Source: Sulfurimonas sp. C5
GTDB lineage: Bacteria > Campylobacterota > Campylobacteria > Campylobacterales > Sulfurimonadaceae
Assembly: GCF_029872055.1 (NCBI RefSeq)
Contig: NZ_JARXNQ010000006.1
Location: forward strand, 12,675 to 59,485
Direction of reading: 5' to 3'
DNA length: 46,811 nucleotides
Made by a program: the position numbers and the translations under genes. Of this stretch, positions 1-9,458 are shown piece by piece (the first letter of the stretch is position 1; every line of letters begins with the position of its first letter). The notes beneath the pieces are model-generated. The model saw only the letters and a program-made list of their open reading frames with translations. It was not told the DNA's origin and ran no database searches.

Positions 1-37
1 TTTATATTTTCCCGCTACAATTTTTTTTGTTAATTTG

Positions 38-415
38 TTACTTTTCATAAAATGCTTTTACTGCTCTTAAAATATTTTCTTTATATTCATTTGTCAAAGA
101 TTCAATTCGTTTTTCCAAAATTGAAAAATCCAAACCATCATCTTCAAAAAATTCTTCTTTTTGCTTAGATTGTTGCTCTTTTGGGCTCATTGCTTCATAT
201 CTTTTTTCCAATGCCAAAATCAGCTGCGACTTTGAGAAAGGCTTTATGAGATCTGCTTCTTCATCATTTGCTATATAAAAACATTTGGGATCGTTTAAAC
301 ACTTTGTATCCCTTATAATAATGTCACTTTTTTTGCTTGAGTCTAAATATTTTCCCAAAAAAAGTTCTAAAGACTTTTGTAATAACGGAGATGAACACTC
401 AACGGCTACTCTCAT
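38..415 (-). CDS. Unknown 125-aa protein
   Basis: I do not recognise this protein. It is charged and Lys/Glu-rich, without a signal peptide or membrane segment. The N-terminal half looks like a compact alpha/beta domain with a hydrophobic first strand (MRVAVE) and an IIIRD strand near residue 33. The C-terminal 45 residues look helical and possibly coiled (LEKRIESLTNEYKEN). It starts 3 bases after the stop of the DnaQ-like gene, so the two are probably co-transcribed. Existence as a gene is well supported by frame length and spacing; function is unknown. Confidence 0.65.
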   Translation of the reverse strand: MRVAVECSSPLLQKSLELFLGKYLDSSKKSDIIIRDTKCLNDPKCFYIANDEEADLIKPFSKSQLILALEKRYEAMSPKEQQSKQKEEFFEDDGLDFSILEKRIESLTNEYKENILRAVKAFYEK

Positions 416-418
416 AAA

Positions 419-1081
419 CTATCCTTGTAAATAATACTCGATCGAATATCGTAAATCTGCATCTAAATTCTCTAGTGACAACATCCAATGCAGATATTGA
501 GGATCGCTATGCACGATCTCCTCTATATATTTTCCATTGTATTTTCCAAAACTAAACTTTTGAAGTAACACATTTTGAAAACTGAGTTCAAACATCTGCT
601 CTTGTGAGATACTCTCAAGAAGATAATCAAAAAGAGATTTTATCATAACTACATCTTCTAACGGCTTATATATAGGTTCATTCTCATCCGAAAGCTGTAA
701 TTCATAGCGTAAATATTGTAAGTCAAATCTATCAATATCGCTTATAATATGTTTTGCAATCCGCTTTGTATCTATAATTTGTCCCGCAATACCTACACCA
801 AAAGGTTCCAGTAAATTACGAATAAATTCATAATCATGTACGACAACTACACTTTTATCATCTAATTCTTGTAAAAACTGGTATATTTTACTATGAAGAA
901 AAGTCCCTTTCTCTTTAATGTGCTGATTACTTATATGATGATATGCTGAAGCCTCCGGTGTAATTTTTTTCCCTTCATTAATCAGTTCTGTAAAGTAATC
1001 TTCGCCGCTTAAAACACTAACCGCACAAATCTTATCGTCAAGTTCATTTCCTGTAGCTTTGAAATCTAAAAACACTAGCAT
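419..1081 (-). CDS. DnaQ-like DEDD exonuclease-fold protein with ExoX-type C-terminal domain, catalytic residues degenerate
   Basis: The first ~150 residues have the layout of a DnaQ/RNase T 3'-5' exonuclease: an opening strand (VFLDFKATGNE, residues 3-13), a middle motif around VVVVHDYEFIRNLL (residues 78-91) and a last motif YKPLEDVVMIKSLF. The C-terminus (FSFGKYNGKYIEEI...YLHWML) matches the small domain that follows exonuclease X-like proteins. Family members normally read DxE in the first motif and Hx4D in the last. Here the first reads DFK and the last has Tyr where the His is expected, so two metal or catalytic positions are lost. It could be a nucleic-acid-binding relic or a divergent enzyme. 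It overlaps the upstream membrane-protein gene by 7 bases. Confidence 0.7.
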   Translation of the reverse strand: MLVFLDFKATGNELDDKICAVSVLSGEDYFTELINEGKKITPEASAYHHISNQHIKEKGTFLHSKIYQFLQELDDKSVVVVHDYEFIRNLLEPFGVGIAGQIIDTKRIAKHIISDIDRFDLQYLRYELQLSDENEPIYKPLEDVVMIKSLFDYLLESISQEQMFELSFQNVLLQKFSFGKYNGKYIEEIVHSDPQYLHWMLSLENLDADLRYSIEYYLQG

Positions 1082-1587
1082 TTTACAATCCTGATTTGCT
1101 TACATCTTACACCTATAAAAATAAAAGAAAAATAGCCTGAAAGTAAAATAGCCCCATATAATACATAGATATTATAATAATCAAACAGGATAAGATTTAT
1201 GATCATAAATGCAGCAGTCAGCCATATAAGAAGCATAAACCACTTTCGCCAAAACTTGACGAGGTCTCCGTATCCGATCACATCTATATACTCTTTTTTA
1301 TTTGGGCACGATAAAAGCTTGAAAGTAAACCCTGCAAAACATCTGTTAAAAATATATTTAACACTTCGAAATAAAGCAATCAAGACTGCAAAATTGAGAG
1401 TGATCAAAAACCAAAAATTAAAAAGTTCAAAAAGCGCATTCAATACCTCTTGTTCTAGGGGAACAAACCCCTGTTTTATATAAAGAACAGTCGTTATTAT
1501 TAATGATAGGACTACAGCTAAAACAATACTCTCCACTATCACTCTAAAAGCCCAGAACAACCAAAGCGTAAAATAAAATTTTTTCAT
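1075..1587 (-). CDS. Unknown four-helix membrane protein
   Basis: This 170-aa protein has no recognised family. It shows four long hydrophobic stretches, at about residues 8-37, 51-79, 116-138 and 140-158, with Lys/Arg-rich loops such as RSVKYIFNR and CPNKKEY between them. This indicates an integral inner-membrane protein. It sits between the PilZ-like gene (2 bases upstream) and the DnaQ-like gene (7-base overlap), forming a four-gene minus-strand run with the 125-aa unknown. The neighbours give no clear functional theme. Confidence 0.65.
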   Translation of the reverse strand: MKKFYFTLWLFWAFRVIVESIVLAVVLSLIITTVLYIKQGFVPLEQEVLNALFELFNFWFLITLNFAVLIALFRSVKYIFNRCFAGFTFKLLSCPNKKEYIDVIGYGDLVKFWRKWFMLLIWLTAAFMIINLILFDYYNIYVLYGAILLSGYFSFIFIGVRCKQIRIVKC

Positions 1588-1589
1588 AT

Positions 1590-2015
1590 TTAGGAGAACT
1601 GTCCGAGCATTGTATGATAATGTTCAAGAGTCATAAAACTTTTCTCAAATCTGTAACGGATAATAAACTCTACTACTTTGTTTTTAAACTCGATATCAAC
1701 GTTTTCTGCTCTACCAAAATAGCCCAAAGAGATATTTTTGCTTTTCACCTTAGCAGTCTTGTCATATGCTATTGCCAAAACCTGTAGATAACGACCCTCT
1801 TTAATCTCACCCAAATTTTCGATCTGCAGAGAAGCCCCAGAGAGGTTAATAGCTTTAAACTCAAAAAGATCTTCAAAATTGTGTACTTTTTGGTCTATTC
1901 CAATCTCTTTGTAGAGCTCTTTTAACTTTGCAAGATTTTCTTTTCTTGCAAGTTCATAATTTGATATAGATATTTTATTTGTTAAGTTTTTTAATCGGTC
2001 TAATGCTGAACTCAT
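1590..2015 (-). CDS. Unknown 141-aa protein, possibly PilZ-like
   Basis: A helical N-terminus of about 45 residues is followed by a beta-rich region. The segment FKAINLSGASLQIE (about residues 53-66) resembles the D/NxSxxG strand of PilZ domains, which bind cyclic di-GMP. However, the preceding RxxxR motif needed for nucleotide binding is not visible, so if this is PilZ it is a non-canonical one. It starts the minus-strand cluster that continues into the membrane protein and the DnaQ-like gene. Family assignment is tentative. Confidence 0.5.
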   Translation of the reverse strand: MSSALDRLKNLTNKISISNYELARKENLAKLKELYKEIGIDQKVHNFEDLFEFKAINLSGASLQIENLGEIKEGRYLQVLAIAYDKTAKVKSKNISLGYFGRAENVDIEFKNKVVEFIIRYRFEKSFMTLEHYHTMLGQFS

Positions 2016-2087
2016 ATATTATTCCTTCTTTTAAAATTATACAATATAAATTTCTAAAAGGTTAATATTAGTAGCACTTGGAAGATA

Positions 2088-2300
2088 TTAAACTATAGTA
2101 TCAACTTCAAAGTGATAATAATCTTTAATATCGCTATAAAGGAAGTCTTTATATTCAGGTGAAGTAATCTCATAATTGACTTTTACAAGCTCATCGTTTA
2201 GACTCTCAATTGAATAGTCAAGTTCTGATAAATGTGGAAATTTAGGCACTATATCTTCAACCGTAGTCGTACTAAAAAAATCATCCGGATTAAAACTCAT
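2088..2300 (-). CDS. Unknown 70-aa acidic protein
   Basis: A small acidic protein (FNPDDFF, many Asp/Glu) with no membrane segment and no Cys. The start is supported by a ribosome-binding site (AAAGGAGATACA before ATG). It is separated from the following minus-strand genes by 72 bases and is divergent from murA. No family is recognised. Confidence 0.5.
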   Translation of the reverse strand: MSFNPDDFFSTTTVEDIVPKFPHLSELDYSIESLNDELVKVNYEITSPEYKDFLYSDIKDYYHFEVDTIV

Positions 2301-2406
2301 TGTATCTCCTTTTTAATAATTACATTACGCTGCACTATCTATTCCTTTGTAACAATATTCAATATAATCGGGTAAATGCTAAACGGTAAATTAATCGATT
2401 TTCAGC

Positions 2407-2412
2407 TATAAT
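2407..2412 (+). promoter_or_regulatory. Putative -10 box for murA
   Basis: A perfect TATAAT lies 32 bases before the murA ATG. No convincing -35 box is visible about 17 bases upstream, as is usual for campylobacterotal sigma70 promoters. Confidence 0.5.
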
Positions 2413-2443
2413 GAGACAATTATATAAACTATAAAAGAGCAAG

Positions 2444-3706
2444 ATGGATTATTTAAAGATAGAAGGGATAGAGTCCCTCAAGGGCACAATAAAAATTGCA
2501 GGTGCGAAGAATGCTTCGCTTCCTCTTATTGCGATGACGATTCTCGCTAAAAACAAACTCAACATTACAAATCTTCCAGACGTTGTAGATATTAAAACTC
2601 TTTTAAAACTTTTAAGCAACCTCGGTGCGGAGTGTGAATTTAACGAACATCATGTATCTGTTGATACTGCAAAAATGCATGAAACAAGAGCAACTTATGA
2701 CATAGTCAAAACTATGCGTGCTTCTATTTTAGTTCTAGGACCGACTCTAGCACGTTTTGGGCACTGTGAGGTTTCTCTTCCGGGTGGATGTGCCATTGGT
2801 CAACGTCCTATTGATCTTCATCTAAAAGCATTAGAGCAAATGGGTGCAGAGATAGACATCAAAGCCGGTTACGTAGAGACAAAAGCTCCCAACGGTCTTA
2901 AAGGATGTGAAATCATCTTTGATAAGATCACTGTTACAGGTACTGCTAATATTGTCATGGCTGCAGCTCTTGCCCACGGCGAAACAATTCTCGTAAACGC
3001 TGCTCGTGAACCTGAAGTTGTACAACTTTGTGAAATTTTAAATGCTAGCGGCGTTAAAATTGAAGGTATCGGTACATCAGTATTGAAAATTCAAGGTAGT
3101 TGCGGTGAACTTCTCGATATGCCTGATTTCTCAATTATCCCTGATAGGATTGAAGCAGGTACATATCTGTGTGCAGGTGCAATTACAAACTCTGAACTTA
3201 CAATTACAGATGTTGAGCCAAAACATCTTGACGCGGTTATAGGCAAACTTGAGGAGATGGGATTTAGTTTTACAATTACACAAGACACCATAACTATCTA
3301 TCCTGCAAAAGAGATCAAACCAGTTAAAGTTATTACACAAGAGTACCCTGCATTTCCAACTGATATGCAGGCACAGATTATGGCTCTTGCAACTCAGGCA
3401 AACGGAACTTCTATCATTGAAGAGAGACTTTTTGAAAATAGATTTATGCACGTAAGTGAACTTCAACGTATGGGTGCAGATATATCATTAAACGGTCATA
3501 TCGCTACTGTAAACGGTAAAACAGATTTAAGTGGTACTGATGTTATGGCTACAGACTTACGAGCTTCATCGGCACTGGTACTGGCTGCTTTAATTGCCAG
3601 AGGGGAAACAAACATTCATCGTATTTATCATCTTGATCGCGGATACGATTCTTTAGAGAAAAAACTTCAAAATGCTGGAGCGAAAGTAGATAGGTTAAAA
3701 GAGTAG
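2444..3706 (+). CDS. murA: UDP-N-acetylglucosamine 1-carboxyvinyltransferase MurA
   Basis: This cytoplasmic enzyme transfers enolpyruvate from phosphoenolpyruvate to UDP-GlcNAc, the first committed step of peptidoglycan synthesis. The 420-aa length is that of the family. Diagnostic motifs are the N-terminal [20 protein letters not shown], the catalytic-loop Cys in [16 protein letters not shown], and the C-terminal [20 protein letters not shown]. The Cys is present, so the protein should be fosfomycin-sensitive as in Escherichia coli. It is a single-gene unit converging on hspR, with a hairpin spanning both stop codons. Confidence 0.97.
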   Translation: MDYLKIEGIESLKGTIKIAGAKNASLPLIAMTILAKNKLNITNLPDVVDIKTLLKLLSNLGAECEFNEHHVSVDTAKMHETRATYDIVKTMRASILVLGPTLARFGHCEVSLPGGCAIGQRPIDLHLKALEQMGAEIDIKAGYVETKAPNGLKGCEIIFDKITVTGTANIVMAAALAHGETILVNAAREPEVVQLCEILNASGVKIEGIGTSVLKIQGSCGELLDMPDFSIIPDRIEAGTYLCAGAITNSELTITDVEPKHLDAVIGKLEEMGFSFTITQDTITIYPAKEIKPVKVITQEYPAFPTDMQAQIMALATQANGTSIIEERLFENRFMHVSELQRMGADISLNGHIATVNGKTDLSGTDVMATDLRASSALVLAALIARGETNIHRIYHLDRGYDSLEKKLQNAGAKVDRLKE

Positions 3707-3721
3707 CGACTGTCTACTCTT
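3699..3721. terminator. Bidirectional hairpin between murA and hspR
   Basis: AAGAGTAG (3699-3706) and CTACTCTT (3714-3721) form a perfect 8-bp stem with a 7-base loop. The stem contains the stop codons of both convergent genes, and AT-rich tracts follow on either side. Confidence 0.6.
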
Positions 3722-4088
3722 CAAAAATAATCATCTCGTATGTACTTCTTTTTGTTACAAGTGCTTTATCGGGAGATACTGAACGTGCATTTTTTGCACG
3801 CTGCACTTCATGACGCAATTCTGCAATCTCTTTTTCCATCGCATCAACACCCTCTTTTAATCTCAGGATAATATCAACACCTGCAATATTAACACCCAGT
3901 TCACGTGTGAGACGTAAAATCATCTTAATCTTATCAACGTCTCTTTGTGAATAGAGTCTTATTCGACCGTCTGAACGAGAAGGGCAGATAAGATTTTCTC
4001 TTTCATACTGTCTCAGTGTTTGAGGATGAATGTCTAGCATTTTTGCAACGATACTTATTAAATAAACCGGTTCGTCATAATGGTGCAT
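3714..4088 (-). CDS. hspR: MerR-family heat-shock repressor HspR
   Basis: HspR represses chaperone genes by binding HAIR operators, usually with DnaK as co-repressor. The N-terminal winged helix-turn-helix is clear: YLISIVAKMLDIHPQTLRQYEREN, then the recognition wing region SRSDGRIRLYSQRDVDKI (about residues 8-55). A coiled-coil dimerisation helix follows (EGVDAMEKEIAELRHEVQR). The 124-aa length fits HspR. It lies 14 bases after cbpA, the order known from Helicobacter and Campylobacter, and a HAIR site lies upstream of cbpA (5056-5076), so autoregulation is expected. Confidence 0.93.
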   Translation of the reverse strand: MHHYDEPVYLISIVAKMLDIHPQTLRQYERENLICPSRSDGRIRLYSQRDVDKIKMILRLTRELGVNIAGVDIILRLKEGVDAMEKEIAELRHEVQRAKNARSVSPDKALVTKRSTYEMIIFEE

Positions 4089-4102
4089 GTTTTCTCCTTA
4101 AT

Positions 4103-4993
4103 CTATTTCGGCAACTTATCTTGCATCATTTTTACTAAGTCTTCATCTAAATCTTCAACTTTAGGTAAAACAATATTTGCTTTAAGATAAAGGTCACCGC
4201 GTTTATTCGTTTTTCTGTTCATTGCTCCCATCTCTTTTACACGGAAGCTTTGTCCATTTTTCGTGTTTTGAGGCACTTTGAGTTTGATCTCTTTTTCCAG
4301 TGTTTGAATTGAGACCTTGTCACCAAAGAGTGCTGCATGAAGAGGTACATCAAAAGTTTTTGTCAGGTCATCACCCTCTCTTGTGTATTCAGGTGAAGGA
4401 GCTACTGTGATTTTTAAAAATAGATCCCCTACTCTTCCTCTTTGAGCATGCCCTTTTCCACGAACACGCATCTTCTCACCGCTTTTTACACCTGCCGGGA
4501 TTTTAATGTCAAATCTATCCCCTTGTACACTTACTGAATGGCTACCGCCTAAGATAGATACACTAAAGGGAATCGTCACACTTGTTTCTATATCAAGATT
4601 CGGTTCTTGATGGAATCCTCCACCGCCACCGAAGCCGCCGCCAAAGCCGCCGGAACTAAATCCGCCTCCGCCAAAGCCGCCGAAGCCTCCGCCGCCTGAG
4701 AACATCTGACGTAATATCTCGTCTAAATCTACATTAGAACCCTGTGCACGACTAAAGTCATGGAAGTTTTGTCCACCGAACATAGAGTCACCGAATTGGT
4801 CATACTGTGCTTTTTTTTCTTTATCGCTCAATACTTCATAAGCAGCATTTATCTCTTTAAATTTTTCTTCCGCTTCCGGAGATTTGTTTACATCCGGATG
4901 GTATTGACGCGCAAGCTTTCTATAAGCTTTTTTGATCTCTGCTTCAGTAGCATTGTCTGAAATTTCCAATGTTTCATATAATGATTTACTCAT
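4103..4993 (-). CDS. cbpA: DnaJ-class co-chaperone CbpA
   Basis: This Hsp40 delivers clients to DnaK and stimulates its ATPase. Residues 1-70 are a J domain with the essential HPD (32-34, in QYHPDVNKS). A long Gly/Phe region (about residues 73-130, rich in GGFGG repeats) follows, then two C-terminal beta-barrel substrate-binding domains from about 135. The zinc-finger CxxCxGxG repeats of DnaJ proper are absent, which makes it CbpA/class B. At 296 aa it is typical. It is the first gene of the cbpA-hspR operon, with a HAIR operator 63-83 bases upstream. Confidence 0.93.
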   Translation of the reverse strand: MSKSLYETLEISDNATEAEIKKAYRKLARQYHPDVNKSPEAEEKFKEINAAYEVLSDKEKKAQYDQFGDSMFGGQNFHDFSRAQGSNVDLDEILRQMFSGGGGFGGFGGGGFSSGGFGGGFGGGGGFHQEPNLDIETSVTIPFSVSILGGSHSVSVQGDRFDIKIPAGVKSGEKMRVRGKGHAQRGRVGDLFLKITVAPSPEYTREGDDLTKTFDVPLHAALFGDKVSIQTLEKEIKLKVPQNTKNGQSFRVKEMGAMNRKTNKRGDLYLKANIVLPKVEDLDEDLVKMMQDKLPK

Positions 4994-5055
4994 AATTTGT
5001 TATCCTGTTAATATAGTTTATAGTTTTCTTATCTAAGTTTAATTATAGCACAAGA

Positions 5056-5076
5056 CTTGAGTCAATGTCAATCAAG
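5056..5076. promoter_or_regulatory. HAIR operator for HspR
   Basis: CTTGAGT (5056-5062), seven bases, then AATCAAG (5070-5076). The known HAIR consensus is CTTGAGT-N7-ACTCAAG, so only one position differs. It sits in the divergent region between cbpA and the SprT-like gene and could control both. Confidence 0.8.
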
Positions 5077-5085
5077 GTTAAAAAC

Positions 5086-5583
5086 ATGTTTAACAATAAA
5101 CCTTTAGAAGTTACATTTCTTTTTATTATACTTTTCTTCAGTTCCATACTAGCCTATAACTACTACAACACTTATAGTTTCAAACATAATCCTCTACCTC
5201 AAAGTTATCAAATTTCTATCAAAAATAAAGAAAATGAAGTTTTAAAAAACATGAAATCTCATTACGGCTTTGTTTATAAGTTTCCACTCATAGTTACTGA
5301 CAAACTCCAAGGAAAACTTTATGGTGTTACGGCATACGAAAATGGTCATATTTCAATCTATCTCAACAAAAATGTTATGCAGGAAAGTTTTGACTATATT
5401 ATTGATGAAGTGATCCCTCATGAATACGCTCATGCCTTACTTATGCAAAAAGGATACTTGAATGAATCTAAGCAAGGACATTCACAAAAATGGCACTCTG
5501 TTTGTATAGATTTAGGTGGCAAAGAGTGTAAACAATATGTTAATCATGAGGAGATTATAAATGGTAAATTACCTTTTAATTAA
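5086..5583 (+). CDS. Membrane-anchored SprT-like zinc metalloprotease
   Basis: A single N-terminal membrane helix (EVTFLFIILFFSSILAYNYY) is followed by an extracytoplasmic domain with a zincin motif, PHEYAHALL, in which His-Glu-x-x-His is intact. The downstream GHSQKWHSVCIDLGG matches the SprT-like third ligand and the LGG turn. SprT/Spartan proteins are usually soluble, so the membrane anchor is unusual. I prefer the ATG at 5086 over the one at 5065: it has AAGG in front, and the earlier start would place the HAIR operator inside the gene. Substrate unknown; possible link to envelope protein quality control through HspR. Confidence 0.75.
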   Translation: MFNNKPLEVTFLFIILFFSSILAYNYYNTYSFKHNPLPQSYQISIKNKENEVLKNMKSHYGFVYKFPLIVTDKLQGKLYGVTAYENGHISIYLNKNVMQESFDYIIDEVIPHEYAHALLMQKGYLNESKQGHSQKWHSVCIDLGGKECKQYVNHEEIINGKLPFN

Positions 5584-5650
5584 CTCTGCTAATAAGGTTT
5601 AAATACTTTATTCATATGTTCATTTGATTTGTAACTTTAAGATTTTTCTA

Positions 5651-5659
5651 TGCTATAAT
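5651..5659 (+). promoter_or_regulatory. Extended -10 promoter of the chemoreceptor
   Basis: TGCTATAAT is an extended -10 element lying 33 bases before the ATG, with AAAGGGAG as ribosome-binding site nearer the gene. Confidence 0.6.
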
Positions 5660-5691
5660 ATTTCAAATTCCTCAAATAAAAGGGAGACGTT

Positions 5692-6786
5692 ATGGGTTTC
5701 TTTGGAAGTTCAGACACAGATTTAAAACGTATAGAAGCATTGGAAAATACAAATAGTGCTCTACAACGTGAGAATGATGATTTAAAACATCAGATTCACC
5801 AATTACAACAACAACTTGAAAACTCTGCACCGCAAACGTGCAGCAGTGTAGCTGATACTTTAATGCAGATGCAAAATGCTCAACTCAAAGCAAATTTAGT
5901 TGATATTCAAGGGAATATGGCAGAATCAGTTACTACATCTAAAACTACTATGCAATGTGCACATGGACTTTTAACCAACATTAATGTTATCAGTGATGAC
6001 ACTAAAGACATTGTTAAAAAACTGCATGCTTTAAATGAAGTATCTTCAAATTCGCTTCATACTGTTTCCGGACTTGCAGAACGTACAAATGACATAACAA
6101 GCATATTAGAACTTATTAAAGATATTTCAGACCAAACAAACTTATTGGCATTAAATGCTGCCATAGAAGCTGCACGTGCCGGTGAACACGGACGCGGCTT
6201 TGCCGTTGTTGCCGATGAAGTTCGTAAACTTGCTGATCGTACAGATAAAGCTGTAAGTGAGATCAATATCTCTCTTCAAACTATGAAACAAGACGTAGAC
6301 AGTATCTCAGAACAATCAGGACAGATTCAAGAAGAAGTTGACAACGCTAGTAACTTTATTTCCGAAGTAGACAACAAGCTTCAAGAAAATATGGACGAGA
6401 TGAAAAATGCATTTAAAGATATCAACTATACTACAGATCGTGTCTTTATGTCTTTGGCAAAACTTGACCATGTATTATGGAAAGTGAACACTTATCTCTC
6501 AGCCGTTACTCAAAAAGAGCAGTTTGCATTTGTTGACCATCACAACTGTAGACTAGGAAAATGGTACTATGAAGGTGAAGGTAAAGAAGCATTCTCACAT
6601 ACATCTCACTACTCACAACTTGAAGCCCCACATGCAATAGTACATAACGGTACTCACAAAGTATTTGATCTGATTAAAGATGAAAGTATTGATTTACAAG
6701 CGTTAAAAGCAGCGTTTGAAGAGATGGAAAAAGGAAGTGATTCCGTATTTAACATCTTAGATACGATTTTACATGATAAAGATTAA
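5692..6786 (+). CDS. Soluble methyl-accepting chemoreceptor with CZB domain (TlpD-like)
   Basis: A cytoplasmic chemoreceptor that signals to CheA/CheW. There is no membrane segment. Residues 10-48 form a coiled coil. The MCP signalling hairpin is centred on [20 protein letters not shown] with [15 protein letters not shown]. The C-terminal ~80 residues are a CZB zinc-binding domain with the expected [13 protein letters not shown] and later His residues ([10 protein letters not shown]). CZB receptors such as Helicobacter pylori TlpD sense oxidants such as hypochlorous acid, or zinc. The gene is a single unit converging on purH. Confidence 0.9.
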   Translation: MGFFGSSDTDLKRIEALENTNSALQRENDDLKHQIHQLQQQLENSAPQTCSSVADTLMQMQNAQLKANLVDIQGNMAESVTTSKTTMQCAHGLLTNINVISDDTKDIVKKLHALNEVSSNSLHTVSGLAERTNDITSILELIKDISDQTNLLALNAAIEAARAGEHGRGFAVVADEVRKLADRTDKAVSEINISLQTMKQDVDSISEQSGQIQEEVDNASNFISEVDNKLQENMDEMKNAFKDINYTTDRVFMSLAKLDHVLWKVNTYLSAVTQKEQFAFVDHHNCRLGKWYYEGEGKEAFSHTSHYSQLEAPHAIVHNGTHKVFDLIKDESIDLQALKAAFEEMEKGSDSVFNILDTILHDKD

Positions 6787-6797
6787 AATAGAAGAAT

Positions 6798-6823
6798 AAG
6801 ATAAAACCAAAAGGTTTTATCTT
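6798..6823. terminator. Hairpin between chemoreceptor gene and purH
   Basis: AAGATAAAACC (6798-6808), loop AAAA, GGTTTTATCTT (6813-6823): a perfect 11-bp stem between two convergent genes. The U-tract is weak on both strands. Confidence 0.6.
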
Positions 6824-6832
6824 GGAGAGTTT

Positions 6833-8368
6833 TTAGTGTAAGAAGTGACGAACTTCTGAGAAGTAAAGGCTCATACCAAATTCATTAGCAGCTTCAATAA
6901 TCTCCTCATCACGAATAGAACCGCCCGGTTCAATTACATTTTTAACACCAGCTGCAGCTGCAGCATCAATAGAGTCACGGAACGGGAAGAATGCTTCAGA
7001 TGCCAATGCACATCCGCTTACATCAAGACCCATCTCTTTAGCTTTTTTCAGTGCACATTGAGCAGCGTCAACACGAGAAGTCATACCCATACCAACAGCA
7101 ACCATTGCAGCATCTTTTACATATACTACACAGTTAGATTTTGTAAGTGAAGCAACTTTGTAAGCTATCTCAAGGTCTTTCATCTCTTCTGCAGTTGCAG
7201 CATTTTTAGACATAAGTTTTGCATTTTTAACTTCGTCATCGTTAACTTTGTCTGCATCTTGGTATACAAAACCGCCGTCAACGTGTTTGAAGTCTTTTTT
7301 GTCATTTGCAAGAACTAATCTGTCTGAACCCATCTCGAAAAGTTTGATACGTTTTTTAGCAGCAAATACTTCTTGAGCTTCTTCAGTGATGCGACCAGCA
7401 ATGATAACTTCTAAAAAGATTTCATTCATTTTCTCAGCTAACTCTTTTGTTACAACACCGTTTACAGCTACAACACCGCCGAATGCTGAAACAGGATCAC
7501 ATTTAAGAGCCTCAACATATGCGTCTACAAGATTGTCACGGATTGCAAAACCACATGGGTTACCGTGTTTAGTGATACATACAGCATTCTCTTCACCGAA
7601 AGCAGAAGCGATTTTAACAGCACCGCTTAAGTCGTTTAGGTTATTGAAGCTTGCCTCACCTTTAAGTGTTTTGAAATTGTTTGAGAAATGTTTGTCAAAC
7701 TCGTAAAGAGCTCCCGCTTGGTGAGGGTTTTCACCGTAACGAGTATCCATAACTTTTTCACCAACGATGAATTGTTTCTCACCGAAACCACCGTTGAATC
7801 TTTCATTCATGTAGTTTGCGATCATAGAATCATACGCAGCTGTATGCTCATATGCTTTGATCATGAAACCGCGACGGAAATCTTTTGTATTTTTTTCGTT
7901 TTCGATTGCATCGATTACTACAGAGTAATCTTCAACATTTGTAACGATTAATACAGAATCAAAGTTTTTCGCAGCAGAACGAACCATTGCTGGTCCACCG
8001 ATGTCAATATTTTCGATAATATCATCGAAATCATCAGTTCTCTCTATTGTAGCTTTGAATGGGTAAAGGTTTACACACACTAAGTCAATCGGCTCAACAC
8101 CAAGTTCTTTTGCTTGATCTAAGTGAGATTGTTTATCACGTCTATGTAAAATCCCACCGTGAACGTATGGATTTAATGTTTTAACACGCCCTTCGAAACA
8201 CTCAGGGAATTTTGTGATCTCATCGATCTCGATAGCAGCCACACCGCTTTCTTGTAAAAGTTTGAAAGTACCACCTGTAGAGATTATCTCATATCCGTTT
8301 TTTACTAACGACTTACAAAAATCAACTACTCCAGTTTTGTCACTTACACTTACTAATGCTCTTTTCAT
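6833..8368 (-). CDS. purH: Bifunctional AICAR transformylase/IMP cyclohydrolase PurH
   Basis: Catalyses the last two steps of IMP synthesis: formylation of AICAR with 10-formyl-THF, then ring closure. The N-terminal ~130 residues are the MGS-like cyclohydrolase domain ([38 protein letters not shown]). The rest is the transformylase domain with the catalytic KHGNPCGFA and late motif [15 protein letters not shown]. At 511 aa it is complete. It is divergent from pfkA over 112 bases. Confidence 0.97.
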   Translation of the reverse strand: MKRALVSVSDKTGVVDFCKSLVKNGYEIISTGGTFKLLQESGVAAIEIDEITKFPECFEGRVKTLNPYVHGGILHRRDKQSHLDQAKELGVEPIDLVCVNLYPFKATIERTDDFDDIIENIDIGGPAMVRSAAKNFDSVLIVTNVEDYSVVIDAIENEKNTKDFRRGFMIKAYEHTAAYDSMIANYMNERFNGGFGEKQFIVGEKVMDTRYGENPHQAGALYEFDKHFSNNFKTLKGEASFNNLNDLSGAVKIASAFGEENAVCITKHGNPCGFAIRDNLVDAYVEALKCDPVSAFGGVVAVNGVVTKELAEKMNEIFLEVIIAGRITEEAQEVFAAKKRIKLFEMGSDRLVLANDKKDFKHVDGGFVYQDADKVNDDEVKNAKLMSKNAATAEEMKDLEIAYKVASLTKSNCVVYVKDAAMVAVGMGMTSRVDAAQCALKKAKEMGLDVSGCALASEAFFPFRDSIDAAAAAGVKNVIEPGGSIRDEEIIEAANEFGMSLYFSEVRHFLH

Positions 8369-8480
8369 AACTTACCTTGAAAAAAAATATAATGGAATTT
8401 TATCAAAACTTATATTATGATTTGATGAAGCGGAAACAATCTGCTAAAATACTCTATTATATACTTGCATTGAGGTTTAT

Positions 8481-9437
8481 ATGAGTCAAAATATAGCAAT
8501 TTTATGTTCCGGCGGTGATGTGTCTGGGATGAATCCGGCACTGAAACACTTTGTCGAAGCATCTTTCAAACAAGGTTTAACGCCCTACTTCATTTATGAC
8601 GGTTATGAAGGTTTAATAGACAACAATATCGAAAAAGCAACCTATGCGGATGTAGCAGGGATCATTACAAAGGGCGGCACAACCATAGGGAGTGCAAGAA
8701 GCGATCGCTTTTTAGAAAAAAAATATAGAAAAATAGCAAAGAAAAACCTCGATAAACATAAGATAGAGATGCTGATTGTTCTCGGAGGTGACGGTTCATT
8801 CCGTGGATTAGACATTTTCTATAAAGAACACGGTGTAAAATTTTGCGGTATCCCATCTACAATCGATAATGATATTCACGGCACTGAATACTCTTTAGGA
8901 GTTGATACAGCTTTAAATATGATTAGGACAGCTATTGATGCGATCAGAGACACTGCGGCTTCATTCAAACGTGCATTTGTTATTGAAACAATGGGAAGAG
9001 ACTGTGGTTATTTGGCATTAGTTTCACACATAACTTCAGGAAGTGAACTCTGTTTGATACCTGAAGTACCGTATAACTTAGAGCTTTATGTAGATGAGTT
9101 TAAAAAACAACTTATGCACGGAAGAAGATACTTTTTGACTATTATTGCTGAGGGAATCAAACAAGATGCGCAAGAGATTGCCGACTGGTTTGAAAAAGAG
9201 ATTGGGATAGAGACTCGTACCATCGTTCTTGGTCATATTCAGCGTGGAGGTAATCCAAGTTCTCATGATCGTTTAATGGCCTATAAATTTATACATTATG
9301 CAATAGATGCATTAATGTCTGGAAAAGAAGAATCAATCGTCTGCTATGACAAAACAGGATTTAATCTAAAAAGTATAGATTATGTTACAGGACATAAAAA
9401 AGAACTTGATCCAGAACTATTACAATGTTTGTCGTAG
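8481..9437 (+). CDS. pfkA: ATP-type 6-phosphofructokinase
   Basis: Phosphorylates fructose 6-phosphate in glycolysis. The 318-aa chain has the ATP-binding SGGDVSGMNPAL, the LGGDGSFRG loop, the catalytic STIDNDIHGTEYSLGVDTAL with the TIDND proton-acceptor Asp, ETMGRDCGYLAL, and GHIQRGGNPSSHDRLMA. Gly after GGD in the GGDGS loop suggests the ATP-dependent rather than the PPi-dependent class. The presence of Pfk in such an autotroph-like genome suggests turnover of storage glycogen. It converges on the 186-aa gene with a shared hairpin. Confidence 0.93.
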   Translation: MSQNIAILCSGGDVSGMNPALKHFVEASFKQGLTPYFIYDGYEGLIDNNIEKATYADVAGIITKGGTTIGSARSDRFLEKKYRKIAKKNLDKHKIEMLIVLGGDGSFRGLDIFYKEHGVKFCGIPSTIDNDIHGTEYSLGVDTALNMIRTAIDAIRDTAASFKRAFVIETMGRDCGYLALVSHITSGSELCLIPEVPYNLELYVDEFKKQLMHGRRYFLTIIAEGIKQDAQEIADWFEKEIGIETRTIVLGHIQRGGNPSSHDRLMAYKFIHYAIDALMSGKEESIVCYDKTGFNLKSIDYVTGHKKELDPELLQCLS

Positions 9438-9458
9438 TGTAAGCAAATCGCTTACACT
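9436..9458. terminator. Hairpin between pfkA and the 186-aa gene
   Basis: AGTGTAAGC (9436-9444), loop AAATC, GCTTACACT (9450-9458): a perfect 9-bp stem overlapping both stop codons of the convergent genes. No U-tract is visible. Confidence 0.5.

Noticed and set aside
3131-3466. Antisense frame inside murA
   Set aside because: Low-complexity composition and full overlap with a certain gene.
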